From assembly GCA_021166685.1 (NCBI GenBank), contig JAJPEU010000005.1, positions 1-64,000 of the forward strand: a stretch of DNA of 64,000 nt, read 5' to 3'. Within the stretch, counting starts at the first letter, position 1, and each line of letters begins with the position of its first letter. The notes beneath the pieces are model-generated. The model made no database searches and was not told where the DNA came from. It worked only from the letters and a program-made list of their open reading frames with translations. Shown one piece after another: positions 53,469 through 62,061 of the stretch. The translations under genes were made by a program, and so were the position numbers. Source of the DNA: Sulfurovum sp. (GTDB taxonomy: Bacteria > Campylobacterota > Campylobacteria > Campylobacterales > Sulfurovaceae).

Positions 53469-53966
53469 ATGAAGAAAAAAATACTGCTTATCAGCACCGG
53501 CGGCACTTTTAATAAACATTATAATCCTCTTAACGGAAAACTTGAAATAGATACCCGCTCCTTAGCATTGGAAGAAATAAGCAAGCGATGGCTTTGCAAA
53601 TTTGAGACAGTCAATATTATCGGAAAAGACAGTCTTGACATAACCAATGAGGACAGACTCTTGCTGCTTGCAACCATTAACCTTGCAAAAGAAGAAAATA
53701 TACTCATTATTCACGGAACAGATACTATGGATGTTACCGCGCGCTATCTTGCCGATGCCGATCTGGAAAAGCGTATCGTTCTTACCGGGTCCATGGTGCC
53801 CTTTTCTATCGATCCGATCGAAGCTGCAGCCAATCTTGCCTCGGCCTGGGGATACATGCAGCACTTAAGTGACTATGGTATTTATATTGCAATGAATGGG
53901 GTGTTTGGTCCCCATGACGCAATAATAAAAGAAAGAGCGGAAGGCAAATTTATCGCAAAAGATTAA
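53469..53966 (+). CDS. Asparaginase-like single N-terminal domain protein
   Basis: 165 residues, about half of a normal L-asparaginase. It has the two active-site motifs: LISTGGTFNKHYNPLNG with catalytic Thr near 12, and IIHGTDTMDVTARYL with the second Thr and Asp. TGSMVPFSIDP follows. The C-terminal domain that closes the dimer in asparaginases is missing. A short stand-alone form is known in several Campylobacterota genomes, so this may be natural, not a truncation. Activity on asparagine unproven. Confidence 0.85.
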   Translation: MKKKILLISTGGTFNKHYNPLNGKLEIDTRSLALEEISKRWLCKFETVNIIGKDSLDITNEDRLLLLATINLAKEENILIIHGTDTMDVTARYLADADLEKRIVLTGSMVPFSIDPIEAAANLASAWGYMQHLSDYGIYIAMNGVFGPHDAIIKERAEGKFIAKD

Positions 53967-54114
53967 TGAGCGGTCAATTTATCCGTCTATACTTTGGCGA
54001 TCAAAATCATATTACCTGAAAAACCGGACAATATCTTTTGGACAAGAGATAATTTTACTGTAAAGATTTTAGTCCATTTGGCTACAATACAAAAAATAAT
54101 CAAAAGGAGAAAAA

Positions 54115-54477
54115 ATGAACTATAAACTATATTTGGCTGCATTGGCAGGATTTGCTTTTACAGCTTGTACTCCGAGCCTAGATCTCCCGGGGCCTTCAGA
54201 AACTTCATATGTTCAAAAAACCTATGAAGATCCAACGCCTGAAAAAATGGAACAGTATCAACAAAAAATGGTAGAAGTAGCCTCAAGAATAAAAGATGAC
54301 TCCAGATACGATAGGATTGTGCTGGATACGCCAGAGAAAAAATCTTGGTTCAAAGATTTAACCTACAGACTTTGGGATCGACAAATCACCAGAACCCAGT
54401 TCATGGCAGAAGGACTTAAAAAATATCCGACACATCGGTACGAATTTGAATTTGTCATACGAGGTTTTAATCTCTAA
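54115..54477 (+). CDS. Putative lipoprotein of unknown function
   Basis: 120 residues. Signal MNYKLYLAALAGFAFTAC with lipobox FTAC (Cys18). Mature part is charged and helical (EKMEQYQQKMVEVASRIKDD, KKSWFKDLTYRLWDR) and ends in a beta-like RYEFEFVIRGF. AAAAGGAGAAAAA before the ATG is a strong site and TACAAT upstream a -10 box. No family recognised. Confidence 0.78.
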   Translation: MNYKLYLAALAGFAFTACTPSLDLPGPSETSYVQKTYEDPTPEKMEQYQQKMVEVASRIKDDSRYDRIVLDTPEKKSWFKDLTYRLWDRQITRTQFMAEGLKKYPTHRYEFEFVIRGFNL

Positions 54478-54499
54478 TCTGCATTTACCGATGCAGATT
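54476..54499. terminator. Stem-loop shared by convergent lipoprotein and queC genes
   Basis: 9 bp perfect stem AATCTGCAT/ATGCAGATT with a 6 nt loop in the ~20 bp between the two stop codons; it overlaps both stop codons. No clear T-run on either side. Confidence 0.55.
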
Positions 54500-55169
54500 A
54501 GCCTTGATAGGCGACGGGGTCACTCACCCCTGCATTTTTAAATCCCCTTAATCTTAATCGGCAGCTATCACAAACACCACAAGCTTTCTCTTCGGACTGG
54601 TAGCAACTCCAAGTATGCTCGAGGGGCACCCCAAGATTCAGCGCCTTTTGTACAATCTGGGTTTTGTTGAGTCTTACCAAAGGCATTTTAATCTCCAAAT
54701 TTGTTTCCTTTTTGGTCCCCAGATTGATTGCTTTTTGCATCTGTTCTATATATGCTTCTGTGCAATCTGGATATCCGCTGCTGTCTTCTTCCACTACGCC
54801 GATAAACAAAGCCGTCGCACCATGTTTTTCTGCTATGGCAGCTGCAATAGAAAGAAAAATACCGTTTCTAAAAGGTACGTACGTCACGGGAACTCCTTCT
54901 TCCAGGCCACCGGTAGGCACGGCAATATCATTATCCGTTAGTGCTGAAGCACCTATCTGCTTAAAAAAATCCAAATCTATCTCATAAGAACATACAGCAT
55001 CAACATCCCGAGCAATATATCTAAAACATTCCAACTCTTTGGTTTGGGTACGTTGCGCATAGTTAAAATGCAAAGCAATGATCTCGCACCCCTCTTTCTG
55101 GGCTATTTTTGCGCTCAAAGCGCTATCCATGCCTCCAGAGATGATGCATACTGCTTTTTCCTTTTTCAT
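54498..55169 (-). CDS. queC: 7-cyano-7-deazaguanine synthase
   Basis: 223 residues. Makes preQ0, precursor of queuosine in tRNA. N-type ATP pyrophosphatase motif ISGGMDSALSAKIA, VTYVPFRNGIFLSIAAA, and the zinc site CYQSEEKACGVCDSCRLR near the C-terminus. The ATG at 55169 lies 5 nt after AGGA and starts at the first strand; an upstream in-frame ATG at 55193 has no such site. No other queuosine genes nearby. Confidence 0.95.
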   Translation of the reverse strand: MKKEKAVCIISGGMDSALSAKIAQKEGCEIIALHFNYAQRTQTKELECFRYIARDVDAVCSYEIDLDFFKQIGASALTDNDIAVPTGGLEEGVPVTYVPFRNGIFLSIAAAIAEKHGATALFIGVVEEDSSGYPDCTEAYIEQMQKAINLGTKKETNLEIKMPLVRLNKTQIVQKALNLGVPLEHTWSCYQSEEKACGVCDSCRLRLRGFKNAGVSDPVAYQG

Positions 55170-55221
55170 TTTGATCCTATTTTTTAATCTCATTTTACCA
55201 AGATTCAGGTAAACTTAGAGT

Positions 55222-55659
55222 ATGCTAATAGATCTAGAAAATCAGACATCATTGCCATTCGAACTGGAAATACTGGAGAAGATTGCTGCAAGCCTTACCG
55301 CCAGACAAATAGAGCTTATCATTACCGACAACAAGACGATGCAATCGCTCAATCAAATACACAGAGGCAAAGATGCCCCTACTGATGTACTCAGCTTTCC
55401 TCTGGAAAATGCTTTTGCAGGTATGCCTTTAGGGTCCATAGTTATCTCAGAAGAGTTTGTTAAAGATAAATCCAAACTCTATGGCCACACCATACAGGAT
55501 GAATTAAATTTGCTTTTTATTCACGGATTGCTTCATCTGCTTGGCTTTGATCATGAATGCGATCAGGGAGAAATGCGTGCCAAAGAAAAAGAGCTCATTG
55601 AAGTTTTTGGTCTGCCGCCAAGCCTGATTGTTAGAACAGATGCTCAGGAAGCTAAATGA
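55222..55659 (+). CDS. ybeY: Endoribonuclease YbeY
   Basis: 145 residues. Zinc-dependent RNase in 16S rRNA 3'-end maturation and ribosome quality control. The signature HGLLHLLGFDHE near residue 115 supplies three zinc-binding His. NQIHRGKDAPTDVLSFPLE is the other conserved block. Overlaps the next gene by 4 nt. Confidence 0.95.
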   Translation: MLIDLENQTSLPFELEILEKIAASLTARQIELIITDNKTMQSLNQIHRGKDAPTDVLSFPLENAFAGMPLGSIVISEEFVKDKSKLYGHTIQDELNLLFIHGLLHLLGFDHECDQGEMRAKEKELIEVFGLPPSLIVRTDAQEAK

Positions 55660-56588
55660 ATTTTTTGATTTTCGTTATTGCGATGGGCTCCTTGATTTGG
55701 GGGGTCGAATTACTCATCAATCAGAGTGAACGCATTGCATTGAAATTCAATATGCCTGAGTTTATCATTGGGGCCACACTTATTGCTTTTGGAACAAGTT
55801 TACCCGAAATGGCTGCCTCTATCGCTGCAAGCTATACAGATAAACCGCAAATTGCTATTTCCAACGTCATAGGAAGCAATATTATTAACATTACTCTTGT
55901 GTTGGCTTCAGTATTTCTTGTAGCAAATAAAATAAATCCCGGTAGAGACTTTTTTGCAAAAGACAGCACATGGGCATTGATGCCCGCATTAATTTTTCTT
56001 TTAATGATATTGGATGGAATAATTTCTAGATTTGATGCACTCCTTTTACTGCTGCTAATGGGAGCCTATCTTCTTTTTTTGACACAGGATGCCAAAAACA
56101 TAGTACAAGAGCATCTCAGTGAAATAGATATGCTTCAATTTTCTTGGATAAAAACGCTTCTTTTACTGTTTTCAGGTTTGATTTTGGTTATAATTGGCGC
56201 CCATTTTACCATAGAAAGCGCATCTGAAATCGCTAAAAACTTTGGTATCAGTGAGTGGATTATCGGTATTATTATGGTTTCATTTGGAACCTCTTTGCCG
56301 GAGCTGGCTGTGAGTATTTCGGCAGCCGTAAGAGGCAAAGTGGATATGGCGATTGGAAATATCATCGGCTCGAATATGGCAAATACTTCGGTCGTATTGG
56401 GGATTGCGGCTCTGGCAAAACCGATGCCCATCGAAGGCATGACTCACATGTTTGACATTGCCACAATGATCATAGCAACATTTCTGCTTGTTTTTATCAC
56501 AGCAAACAAACTCTACAACAAATCAGCAGGTATTGGTCTAATCATTATTTTAGGACTTTTTCTCAATAATACTTTGCAAAACATTTAG
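55656..56588 (+). CDS. Sodium/calcium exchanger-family protein (YrbG/CaxA)
   Basis: 310 residues, 10-11 membrane helices in two inverted repeats. Each carries the ion-binding motif: FGTSLPEMAASIAASY near residue 47 and FGTSLPELAVSISAAV near 209, followed by NVIGSNIINI and NIIGSNMANTS. Exchanges Ca2+ for Na+ or H+ across the inner membrane. Coupled to ybeY by ATGA overlap. Confidence 0.93.
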   Translation: MNFLIFVIAMGSLIWGVELLINQSERIALKFNMPEFIIGATLIAFGTSLPEMAASIAASYTDKPQIAISNVIGSNIINITLVLASVFLVANKINPGRDFFAKDSTWALMPALIFLLMILDGIISRFDALLLLLLMGAYLLFLTQDAKNIVQEHLSEIDMLQFSWIKTLLLLFSGLILVIIGAHFTIESASEIAKNFGISEWIIGIIMVSFGTSLPELAVSISAAVRGKVDMAIGNIIGSNMANTSVVLGIAALAKPMPIEGMTHMFDIATMIIATFLLVFITANKLYNKSAGIGLIIILGLFLNNTLQNI

Positions 56589-56619
56589 GTATTTTACATT
56601 TAAATAGTTTACAAAAACA

Positions 56620-58410
56620 CTACTCTTGATTCTTGAAGTATCCATTTTTATAAAGCCATCTGTAAATGTCCGCAGCAATTGGTCCGGCTGCACTCCCTCC
56701 ATGTCCGCCATGCTCGACAAGTACAGTGACGATATATTGCGGACCTTCATACGGGGCATAGGTAGTTATCCAGGCATGAGATCGATGAAAATAAGCCAGC
56801 TCTTCTTCTTTGAGCCTTTTAGCAGCTGCCTGAGGGATGGATGTTACTTGAGAAGTTCCTGTTTTGCCGGCAACAATGACAGGCAAACTTCCCATAGCCG
56901 AAAATCCTGTCCCTTTTCTTGTGTTGCAGACATCATACATACCTTTTCTGATTTCACTTAAATAATACGGGTTAAAAGAGACAGGAGAGATACTTGCATT
57001 AAGTTCCTTGTTGTCTATCTGTTTAACCATATGAGGTGTCACGAGATTGGAAGTCGCGATCAGATTGGTATGGCGCACCAATTGCAATGGCGTCACCAGA
57101 TCGTACCCCTGGCCTATAGACGCGATGACGGTTTCACCTAAATACCAAGGCTGTTTATAGCGTTTCATTTTCCATGCCTTATCCGGAATTACCCCTGCAT
57201 ATTCATCAGGCAGATCAACCCCCGTAGGTACACCCAAACCAAAAGACCTAAGATATTTTGCCATTGCATCAATGCCTACTTTTAAACTCTTGTTGTAAAA
57301 ATAAACATCACAGCTTTCGCGAATAGCTTTTCGCAAATCTACACTGCCATGCCCCCATGTTGACCAGCATCTGAATTTATGATTACTTGTCCCCAACTTA
57401 ATGTGTCCGCTGCAAAATTCATTCGTATCCAATATTCCTTTTTTGGCTTTGGAAAAAGCCAGCGCCATACCCATTTTTATAGTTGAACCGGGCGGATAAG
57501 TCCCGTGTATAAATTTGTTGGTAAAAGGATGTGCAAGATCTTCCTGAAGCGCCCTCCAGTCTTTACTGCTGATGCCTCCGACGAAAAGATTTGGATCGTA
57601 GGAAGGGTAACTCACAGCAGCCAAAACCTCCCCATTGGTTCGCATCACTATGGCAACACCTGTTTTATCTGCAAACTCTTCATGGATCATCTTTTGCAGA
57701 TTAATATCAATATTAAGCTTAAGATTTTTATTGTCCTTAGGATCTTCTTTTTCTAAAATATCAATCGCTTGATTGGTTGCCGTCACCTTGGTAACTTCAT
57801 GCCCAAGTTCACCCTGCAAGACGTCATTGTAGTATTTTTCCAATCCGCTCTTGCCCACTTTGCCCACTTCGTTGACGACAGGGTCTTCTTTGTTTTCTTT
57901 TTCGTTGGATCTCCCTGTGTAGCCCACAATATGGGAACAGTATTTCCCATATGGATAGTAACGTTTTGTTTCAGCTTCTATTTGAATTTGAGGCATAAGA
58001 CTTAATTTGGGATAAGCACCCATCATATCGGGATAATGAATAAAATCCACTACTTTAATAAATTTATGATTATAGGGAGAATTATTTTTTTCATAAACTT
58101 TCATCATAACTGTTTTATTGAGATCGGGAAAACTGGCAACCAATGTATCAACAACACTCTCCAGCATAGCTGATTGTGCTTTTAGATGGGGTTCAATAGA
58201 AATAGAAAAACCTATCTGGTTCATTGCAAGAAGATTGCCATGAGTATCCATTATCTCCCCTCTTACAGGCTTGATAAATTGTTTTCTCTCGATATTTTCT
58301 TTGGCAAGCTTTTGATAATAAAAATTTGATTTGATACTCACATGATATAATCTGACTATCATTATTCCCCAAAAGAGCAAAAATACAGCCAATGCAATTT
58401 TATATCTCAT
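56620..58410 (-). CDS. mrdA: Penicillin-binding protein 2
   Basis: 596 residues, elongation-specific transpeptidase. One N-terminal membrane helix (LAVFLLFWGIMIVRLY), PBP dimerisation domain with RGEIMDTHGNLLAMNQ, and a transpeptidase domain with SxxK in PPGSTIKMGMAL, SCD in RESCDVYFY (PBP2 form of SxN) and KTGTSQ. Cross-links lateral peptidoglycan with RodA and MreBCD. Last gene of the long rlpA operon; 4 nt overlap with the mreD-like gene. Confidence 0.95.
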   Translation of the reverse strand: MRYKIALAVFLLFWGIMIVRLYHVSIKSNFYYQKLAKENIERKQFIKPVRGEIMDTHGNLLAMNQIGFSISIEPHLKAQSAMLESVVDTLVASFPDLNKTVMMKVYEKNNSPYNHKFIKVVDFIHYPDMMGAYPKLSLMPQIQIEAETKRYYPYGKYCSHIVGYTGRSNEKENKEDPVVNEVGKVGKSGLEKYYNDVLQGELGHEVTKVTATNQAIDILEKEDPKDNKNLKLNIDINLQKMIHEEFADKTGVAIVMRTNGEVLAAVSYPSYDPNLFVGGISSKDWRALQEDLAHPFTNKFIHGTYPPGSTIKMGMALAFSKAKKGILDTNEFCSGHIKLGTSNHKFRCWSTWGHGSVDLRKAIRESCDVYFYNKSLKVGIDAMAKYLRSFGLGVPTGVDLPDEYAGVIPDKAWKMKRYKQPWYLGETVIASIGQGYDLVTPLQLVRHTNLIATSNLVTPHMVKQIDNKELNASISPVSFNPYYLSEIRKGMYDVCNTRKGTGFSAMGSLPVIVAGKTGTSQVTSIPQAAAKRLKEEELAYFHRSHAWITTYAPYEGPQYIVTVLVEHGGHGGSAAGPIAADIYRWLYKNGYFKNQE

Positions 58411-58877
58411 AATATAACCACAATCAGCAGATCTACTATCAGGGAATAAAGCAATATTGAATCCAAAATAACACTTGTGTCTTCAAATAAAAAATCGTAA
58501 AAAAGTAAAAATCCCAAATAGAAACCATCCAAAAGAAGCACGGTTAGTATCCGCGCACACGCAACACATCTTCTAAAATGTCTCAAATAAGGGTAAAATA
58601 ATACATAAATCAATAAGGCAGAAATAAAAGTCAGAAAGAAAGGCAAAGAGAGGTTTACCTCTAAATTAATATAATAAAGTGACGCAATGAGCACATAAGT
58701 TATTTTTCCCTTTTCTATCCCTTCTACCAACAGGTATCCCATAACACCTATCAGCAAAGGCAAAAAAACATAAATGGAGATAAACATAGGATAAAAGGCA
58801 ATAAACAAAATAATCAGCGTCCAAAGAATGGGATGCTGTACGGCCGTATAAAATCTGCCCATAATAGTGCGCATCAA
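58407..58877 (-). CDS. MreD-like rod-shape membrane protein
   Basis: 156 residues, five to six hydrophobic segments over the whole length (LWTLIILFIAFYPMFI, FLPLLIGVMGYLLVE, LPFFLTFISALLIYVLFY). Direct neighbour of mrdA, where mreD often lies, and its size fits MreD. Sequence alone is too hydrophobic and diverged for a firm call. Four bp after the acetyltransferase gene. Confidence 0.6.
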   Translation of the reverse strand: MMRTIMGRFYTAVQHPILWTLIILFIAFYPMFISIYVFLPLLIGVMGYLLVEGIEKGKITYVLIASLYYINLEVNLSLPFFLTFISALLIYVLFYPYLRHFRRCVACARILTVLLLDGFYLGFLLFYDFLFEDTSVILDSILLYSLIVDLLIVVIL

Positions 58878-58881
58878 CCTT

Positions 58882-59346
58882 TTATGATAATTTGTAAATC
58901 AGTGCGATTTCATTGCATACCGGAAAATGGATACACTTGATGCAGTCCGCCCAAATTTTATGTTCCGGGATCGCTTCTTTATTGATTTCATGAAAGCCTA
59001 ATTTTTCAAAAAATTGCGGCACGTATGTTAGCGCAAGCACATCTTCTTCTACCTTTAAAGCTTTTGCTTCATCCAGAGCAAACCGAACCATGCGCTGCCC
59101 TATTTTCTGACCCCGATATGACTGATCAACAATGAGGCTACGAATTTCTGCAAGACGTTTTGAATGGATATGCAGCGCTGTATACCCAACAAGCTTCTCC
59201 CCTTCTTTCGCTAAGACATAGGAACGTATATTGGTTGCAACCTCGTCTTCGGTTCGCTTAAGGATGATGCCTTTTTGCACCTCCGCAATTACCATGGCTT
59301 GCATTTGAGGGATATCATCCAGTGTTGCTTTTACAAGTGAAATCAA
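58882..59346 (-). CDS. GNAT acetyltransferase, short N-acetylglutamate synthase-like
   Basis: 154 residues, a single GNAT fold. The acetyl-CoA loop is RGQKIGQRMVRFALDEA near 80-96; EIRSLIVDQ and FFEKLGFHEI are typical. The C-terminal tail CIKCIHFPVCNEIAL, with three Cys, is characteristic of the short-type N-acetylglutamate synthases of arginine synthesis. It has 4 nt overlap with engB. Other arginine genes are not present here. Confidence 0.82.
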   Translation of the reverse strand: MISLVKATLDDIPQMQAMVIAEVQKGIILKRTEDEVATNIRSYVLAKEGEKLVGYTALHIHSKRLAEIRSLIVDQSYRGQKIGQRMVRFALDEAKALKVEEDVLALTYVPQFFEKLGFHEINKEAIPEHKIWADCIKCIHFPVCNEIALIYKLS

Positions 59347-59966
59347 ATTTTAACTCCTTCTTTTTCTACACCGAATATCGTTTGCAATATCTCTAAATGA
59401 ACTTTGTCGTGTCCTTTTGTCTTAAGATTGGACAGCACTATGCAGCCTGGAAAATCATTTTTAAGCCTTGCCTGTTCTTTTTGGTTAAGCTTATCGATCT
59501 TGGTGAAGACGGTAAGATAGCGCTGATCAGGCCTTATGAACTCCTTGATATACTTTTCTACCTCATGATCGATTTTTGCATGAGGATGCCTTGCATCCCT
59601 AAGATGAATAAAAAGACGTATGGAAACACGCTGCTGAATAAATTCAACAAGATTCTTCTGCCATACCTCCTTGAGAGACTTGGACACCTTGGCATATCCA
59701 AAACCAGGCAAATCCACAAAACGGACAGGATATTCTTCTTCGTTATACTTGTAGCGTGTTTCAAAAAAATTGATTAATTGGGTTTTTCCAGGCGTTGCCG
59801 AACTTTTTGCCAAATTTTTCCTATTCGCAAGAGAATTAAGCGTGGAGCTTTTCCCCACATTGGATCGCCCCAAAAAAACAACCTCACTCATATCTTCAGG
59901 CAGGCTATCTGCAATACTTTGTGCGGATTTTATAAATTTAGCCTCTACAATTCGGGGCATACTCAT
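59343..59966 (-). CDS. engB: Ribosome-biogenesis GTPase EngB (YsxC/YihA)
   Basis: 207 residues. G1 GRSNVGKSST, G3 DLPGFGY, G4 TKIDKL and the GKTQLINFF switch are present. Needed for late steps of the large ribosomal subunit. Start and stop overlap both neighbours by 4 nt, placing it within the envelope operon. Confidence 0.95.
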   Translation of the reverse strand: MSMPRIVEAKFIKSAQSIADSLPEDMSEVVFLGRSNVGKSSTLNSLANRKNLAKSSATPGKTQLINFFETRYKYNEEEYPVRFVDLPGFGYAKVSKSLKEVWQKNLVEFIQQRVSIRLFIHLRDARHPHAKIDHEVEKYIKEFIRPDQRYLTVFTKIDKLNQKEQARLKNDFPGCIVLSNLKTKGHDKVHLEILQTIFGVEKEGVKI

Positions 59967-60457
59967 TTTTTCTCCTCCATATCGAAGATAAATTTCACAG
60001 GTTTTTTCTTGCTTCCCTGGACATTTGCATTGCCCGTAATCATATCCAAAGTAATCGTATCGCCATTTACATGGCGCTTATTTAGCAAATCATCTATTAC
60101 TGCAGCACCCTGAAGCATATAATAAGATTTTTGAGGATAATAGATTACTTTCTGTGCGCTGCCTTTGTAAAAATTTTTTTCGTTTTTAAGCTCAAAGGTA
60201 ACTCCGCCTGAAGCTTCATACATTTTGGTTTCATTGTTTTCATCAAAATAAATAACAACCCTCTCTCCATGCAACCAACTCTGCGACTGCTTAACCATTA
60301 CATTTCCGATAAAATGAACCTCTTTTTGCAACTCCCGCGCATTCATGGACTCCGAAGTAATCTCTATCTTCTCAGCCATTAAAAAAGTGACAAAACCAAA
60401 ACAAATTAAAAGTATCCATTTAAAAAAATACAATGCAAAACCTTTTATAAAAATCAT
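59963..60457 (-). CDS. lptA: Lipopolysaccharide-transport protein LptA
   Basis: 164 residues. N-terminal membrane or signal helix (WILLICFGFVTFLMA), then an OstA/LptA beta-jellyroll: KIEITSESMNARELQKEVHF, HGERVVIYFDENNE, GGVTFELKNEKNFYKGSAQ. Carries lipid A across the periplasm as a bridge between LptC and LptD. Follows lptC by 17 bp. Confidence 0.92.
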   Translation of the reverse strand: MIFIKGFALYFFKWILLICFGFVTFLMAEKIEITSESMNARELQKEVHFIGNVMVKQSQSWLHGERVVIYFDENNETKMYEASGGVTFELKNEKNFYKGSAQKVIYYPQKSYYMLQGAAVIDDLLNKRHVNGDTITLDMITGNANVQGSKKKPVKFIFDMEEKK

Positions 60458-60474
60458 TATATTGTACCATGATA

Positions 60475-60987
60475 TTACTTTTTTGCAGTATAAATCACAG
60501 CCGCGATATCTCTGGCAAGCACTTCTTTTTGGCGCAAATTATAACGCATAGAATTTCCCTGCATCGTGTTTTCGTTCATTTTGGCAAAAAAAGGCGAAGT
60601 AACATCAAGTATCTCTACCGCTTTGTCATATACGGCATGTTGCGCTCTATACTCAAATCCTTCTTTTTGTCGAACAAAAACATCACCGTCCAAAAAAATC
60701 TTATCATCACGGTAGGTGCCTTTTTTTGCACGCAAAAGTTCTAAATTGCTGCTATGATAATTTAACTCATCAAGCATTAAAACACCATCCGCTCTGACGC
60801 CATAACTGCTATGGGCAATACTCTGTACTGTCTTCATATCGACTTCAATGAAAGTAGTATCCGTAAATTCAATCTCTTTGCCGGAAAGTTGCTTTTTGAT
60901 ATCAATATCAGTTACTTTTATTCCAAAAGTCAATACCAATATGGCTCCCATTATAAAAAGGAGCACTAACTCCAATCTTACTCCCAT
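60475..60987 (-). CDS. lptC: Lipopolysaccharide-export protein LptC
   Basis: 170 residues with one N-terminal membrane helix (LELVLLFIMGAILVLTFGI) and a periplasmic jellyroll (KEIEFTDTTFIEVDMKTVQS, YRDDKIFLDGDVFVRQKEG). Inner-membrane anchor of the Lpt bridge. Start overlaps the kdsC stop by 10 nt. Identified mostly from the helix + strand pattern and its place between kdsC and lptA. Confidence 0.87.
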   Translation of the reverse strand: MGVRLELVLLFIMGAILVLTFGIKVTDIDIKKQLSGKEIEFTDTTFIEVDMKTVQSIAHSSYGVRADGVLMLDELNYHSSNLELLRAKKGTYRDDKIFLDGDVFVRQKEGFEYRAQHAVYDKAVEILDVTSPFFAKMNENTMQGNSMRYNLRQKEVLARDIAAVIYTAKK

Positions 60988-61475
60988 AATGCCAAATACT
61001 TTGCTTCAAGACCTTCTTTTTTAATAAGATATTCTATCATTTCGCGAACAGCGCCATCTCCTCCTTTTTTCCTGAGAACAACGGTAGCCATTTGGTCAAC
61101 ATAAGCACTTGCATCCTGTGGCACAAATGAGATTTTAGCAGATTTAAGCATTTGCAGATCATTAAGATCATCTCCTATGGCAGCCACATTCTCCATTGTC
61201 AAATGAAGTTTGGCCAAAAGCGATTCTAAAATTTCTTTTTTATTGTGTACGCCTTGATAAAAATATTCAATACCCAACTCTTTTGCACGACGCGCAACAA
61301 TCGTTGAACTTCTTCCTGTAATGATGGCCACCTGTTTTCCCAACTTTTTCCAACTGGCAATTGCTAATCCATCTTTTACGTTAAATGATTTAATCTCATC
61401 TCCCATTTCACTGTAGGTAATGCGGCTATCCGTCATTGTACCGTCTACATCCAAAACAATTAATTCAATACTCAC
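60978..61475 (-). CDS. kdsC: 3-deoxy-D-manno-octulosonate 8-phosphate phosphatase
   Basis: 165 residues, capless HAD phosphatase that releases Kdo for LPS. Motif I LDVDGTMTDSRI, motif II IITGRSS, motif III Lys in KKEILESLL and motif IV IGDDLNDLQML. Length and the adjacent lpt genes fit KdsC rather than another C0-type HAD phosphatase. Confidence 0.93.
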   Translation of the reverse strand: MSIELIVLDVDGTMTDSRITYSEMGDEIKSFNVKDGLAIASWKKLGKQVAIITGRSSTIVARRAKELGIEYFYQGVHNKKEILESLLAKLHLTMENVAAIGDDLNDLQMLKSAKISFVPQDASAYVDQMATVVLRKKGGDGAVREMIEYLIKKEGLEAKYLALWE

Positions 61476-62044
61476 AACACACCCTTTGTGCTTGGAATTC
61501 CTGCATTTTCATTGATAGCTGCAGCCCTTCTCAGCGCCACAGCAAGCGCCTTAAATGCTGCTTCTATAATGTGGTGTTTGTTTTTGCCGCGGTTGTAAAC
61601 CAAATGCATTGTAAGAGGCGCATTCAACGCAAGTGCTCTAAAAAATTCTTCGACAAGCTCAACATCAAATTGGCCCACCTTTCCCCCCACCGGAAGGTCA
61701 AAAAAAAGAAAGCCGCGATTTGATATATCCATATCGCATGTTACGCTGGCTTCATCCATCACCACGGTTGCATTTCCAAAGCGCTCTATACTTTGCACAG
61801 GATAAAGCGCTTTATGAAGTGCTTGACCTATAGCAATACCAACATCTTCAACACTATGGTGATCATCAATATGAATATCTCCCTTGCAAAATACTTCCAT
61901 ATCCATGTGCGCATGTTTCGTAAACGCTTCAAGCATATGGTCAAAGAAGCCAACGCCGGTATTTATCTTGGACTGACCTGTCCCGTATACATTAAGCTTT
62001 ATACAGATATCGGTTTCTTTTGTAGTTCTACATATTTCTATCAT
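61472..62044 (-). CDS. hisB: Imidazoleglycerol-phosphate dehydratase
   Basis: 190 residues, step seven of histidine synthesis. Two metal-binding motifs per monomer: HIDDHHSVEDVGIAIG and the GKNKHHIIEAAFKALA repeat. Monofunctional dehydratase, without the histidinol-phosphatase domain of E. coli HisB. The ATG at 62044 has GGAG 7 nt upstream and is preferred over an ATG four codons earlier. Overlaps kdsC by 4 nt. Confidence 0.96.
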   Translation of the reverse strand: MIEICRTTKETDICIKLNVYGTGQSKINTGVGFFDHMLEAFTKHAHMDMEVFCKGDIHIDDHHSVEDVGIAIGQALHKALYPVQSIERFGNATVVMDEASVTCDMDISNRGFLFFDLPVGGKVGQFDVELVEEFFRALALNAPLTMHLVYNRGKNKHHIIEAAFKALAVALRRAAAINENAGIPSTKGVL

Positions 62045-62061
62045 TGAATGCTCCATATTTT

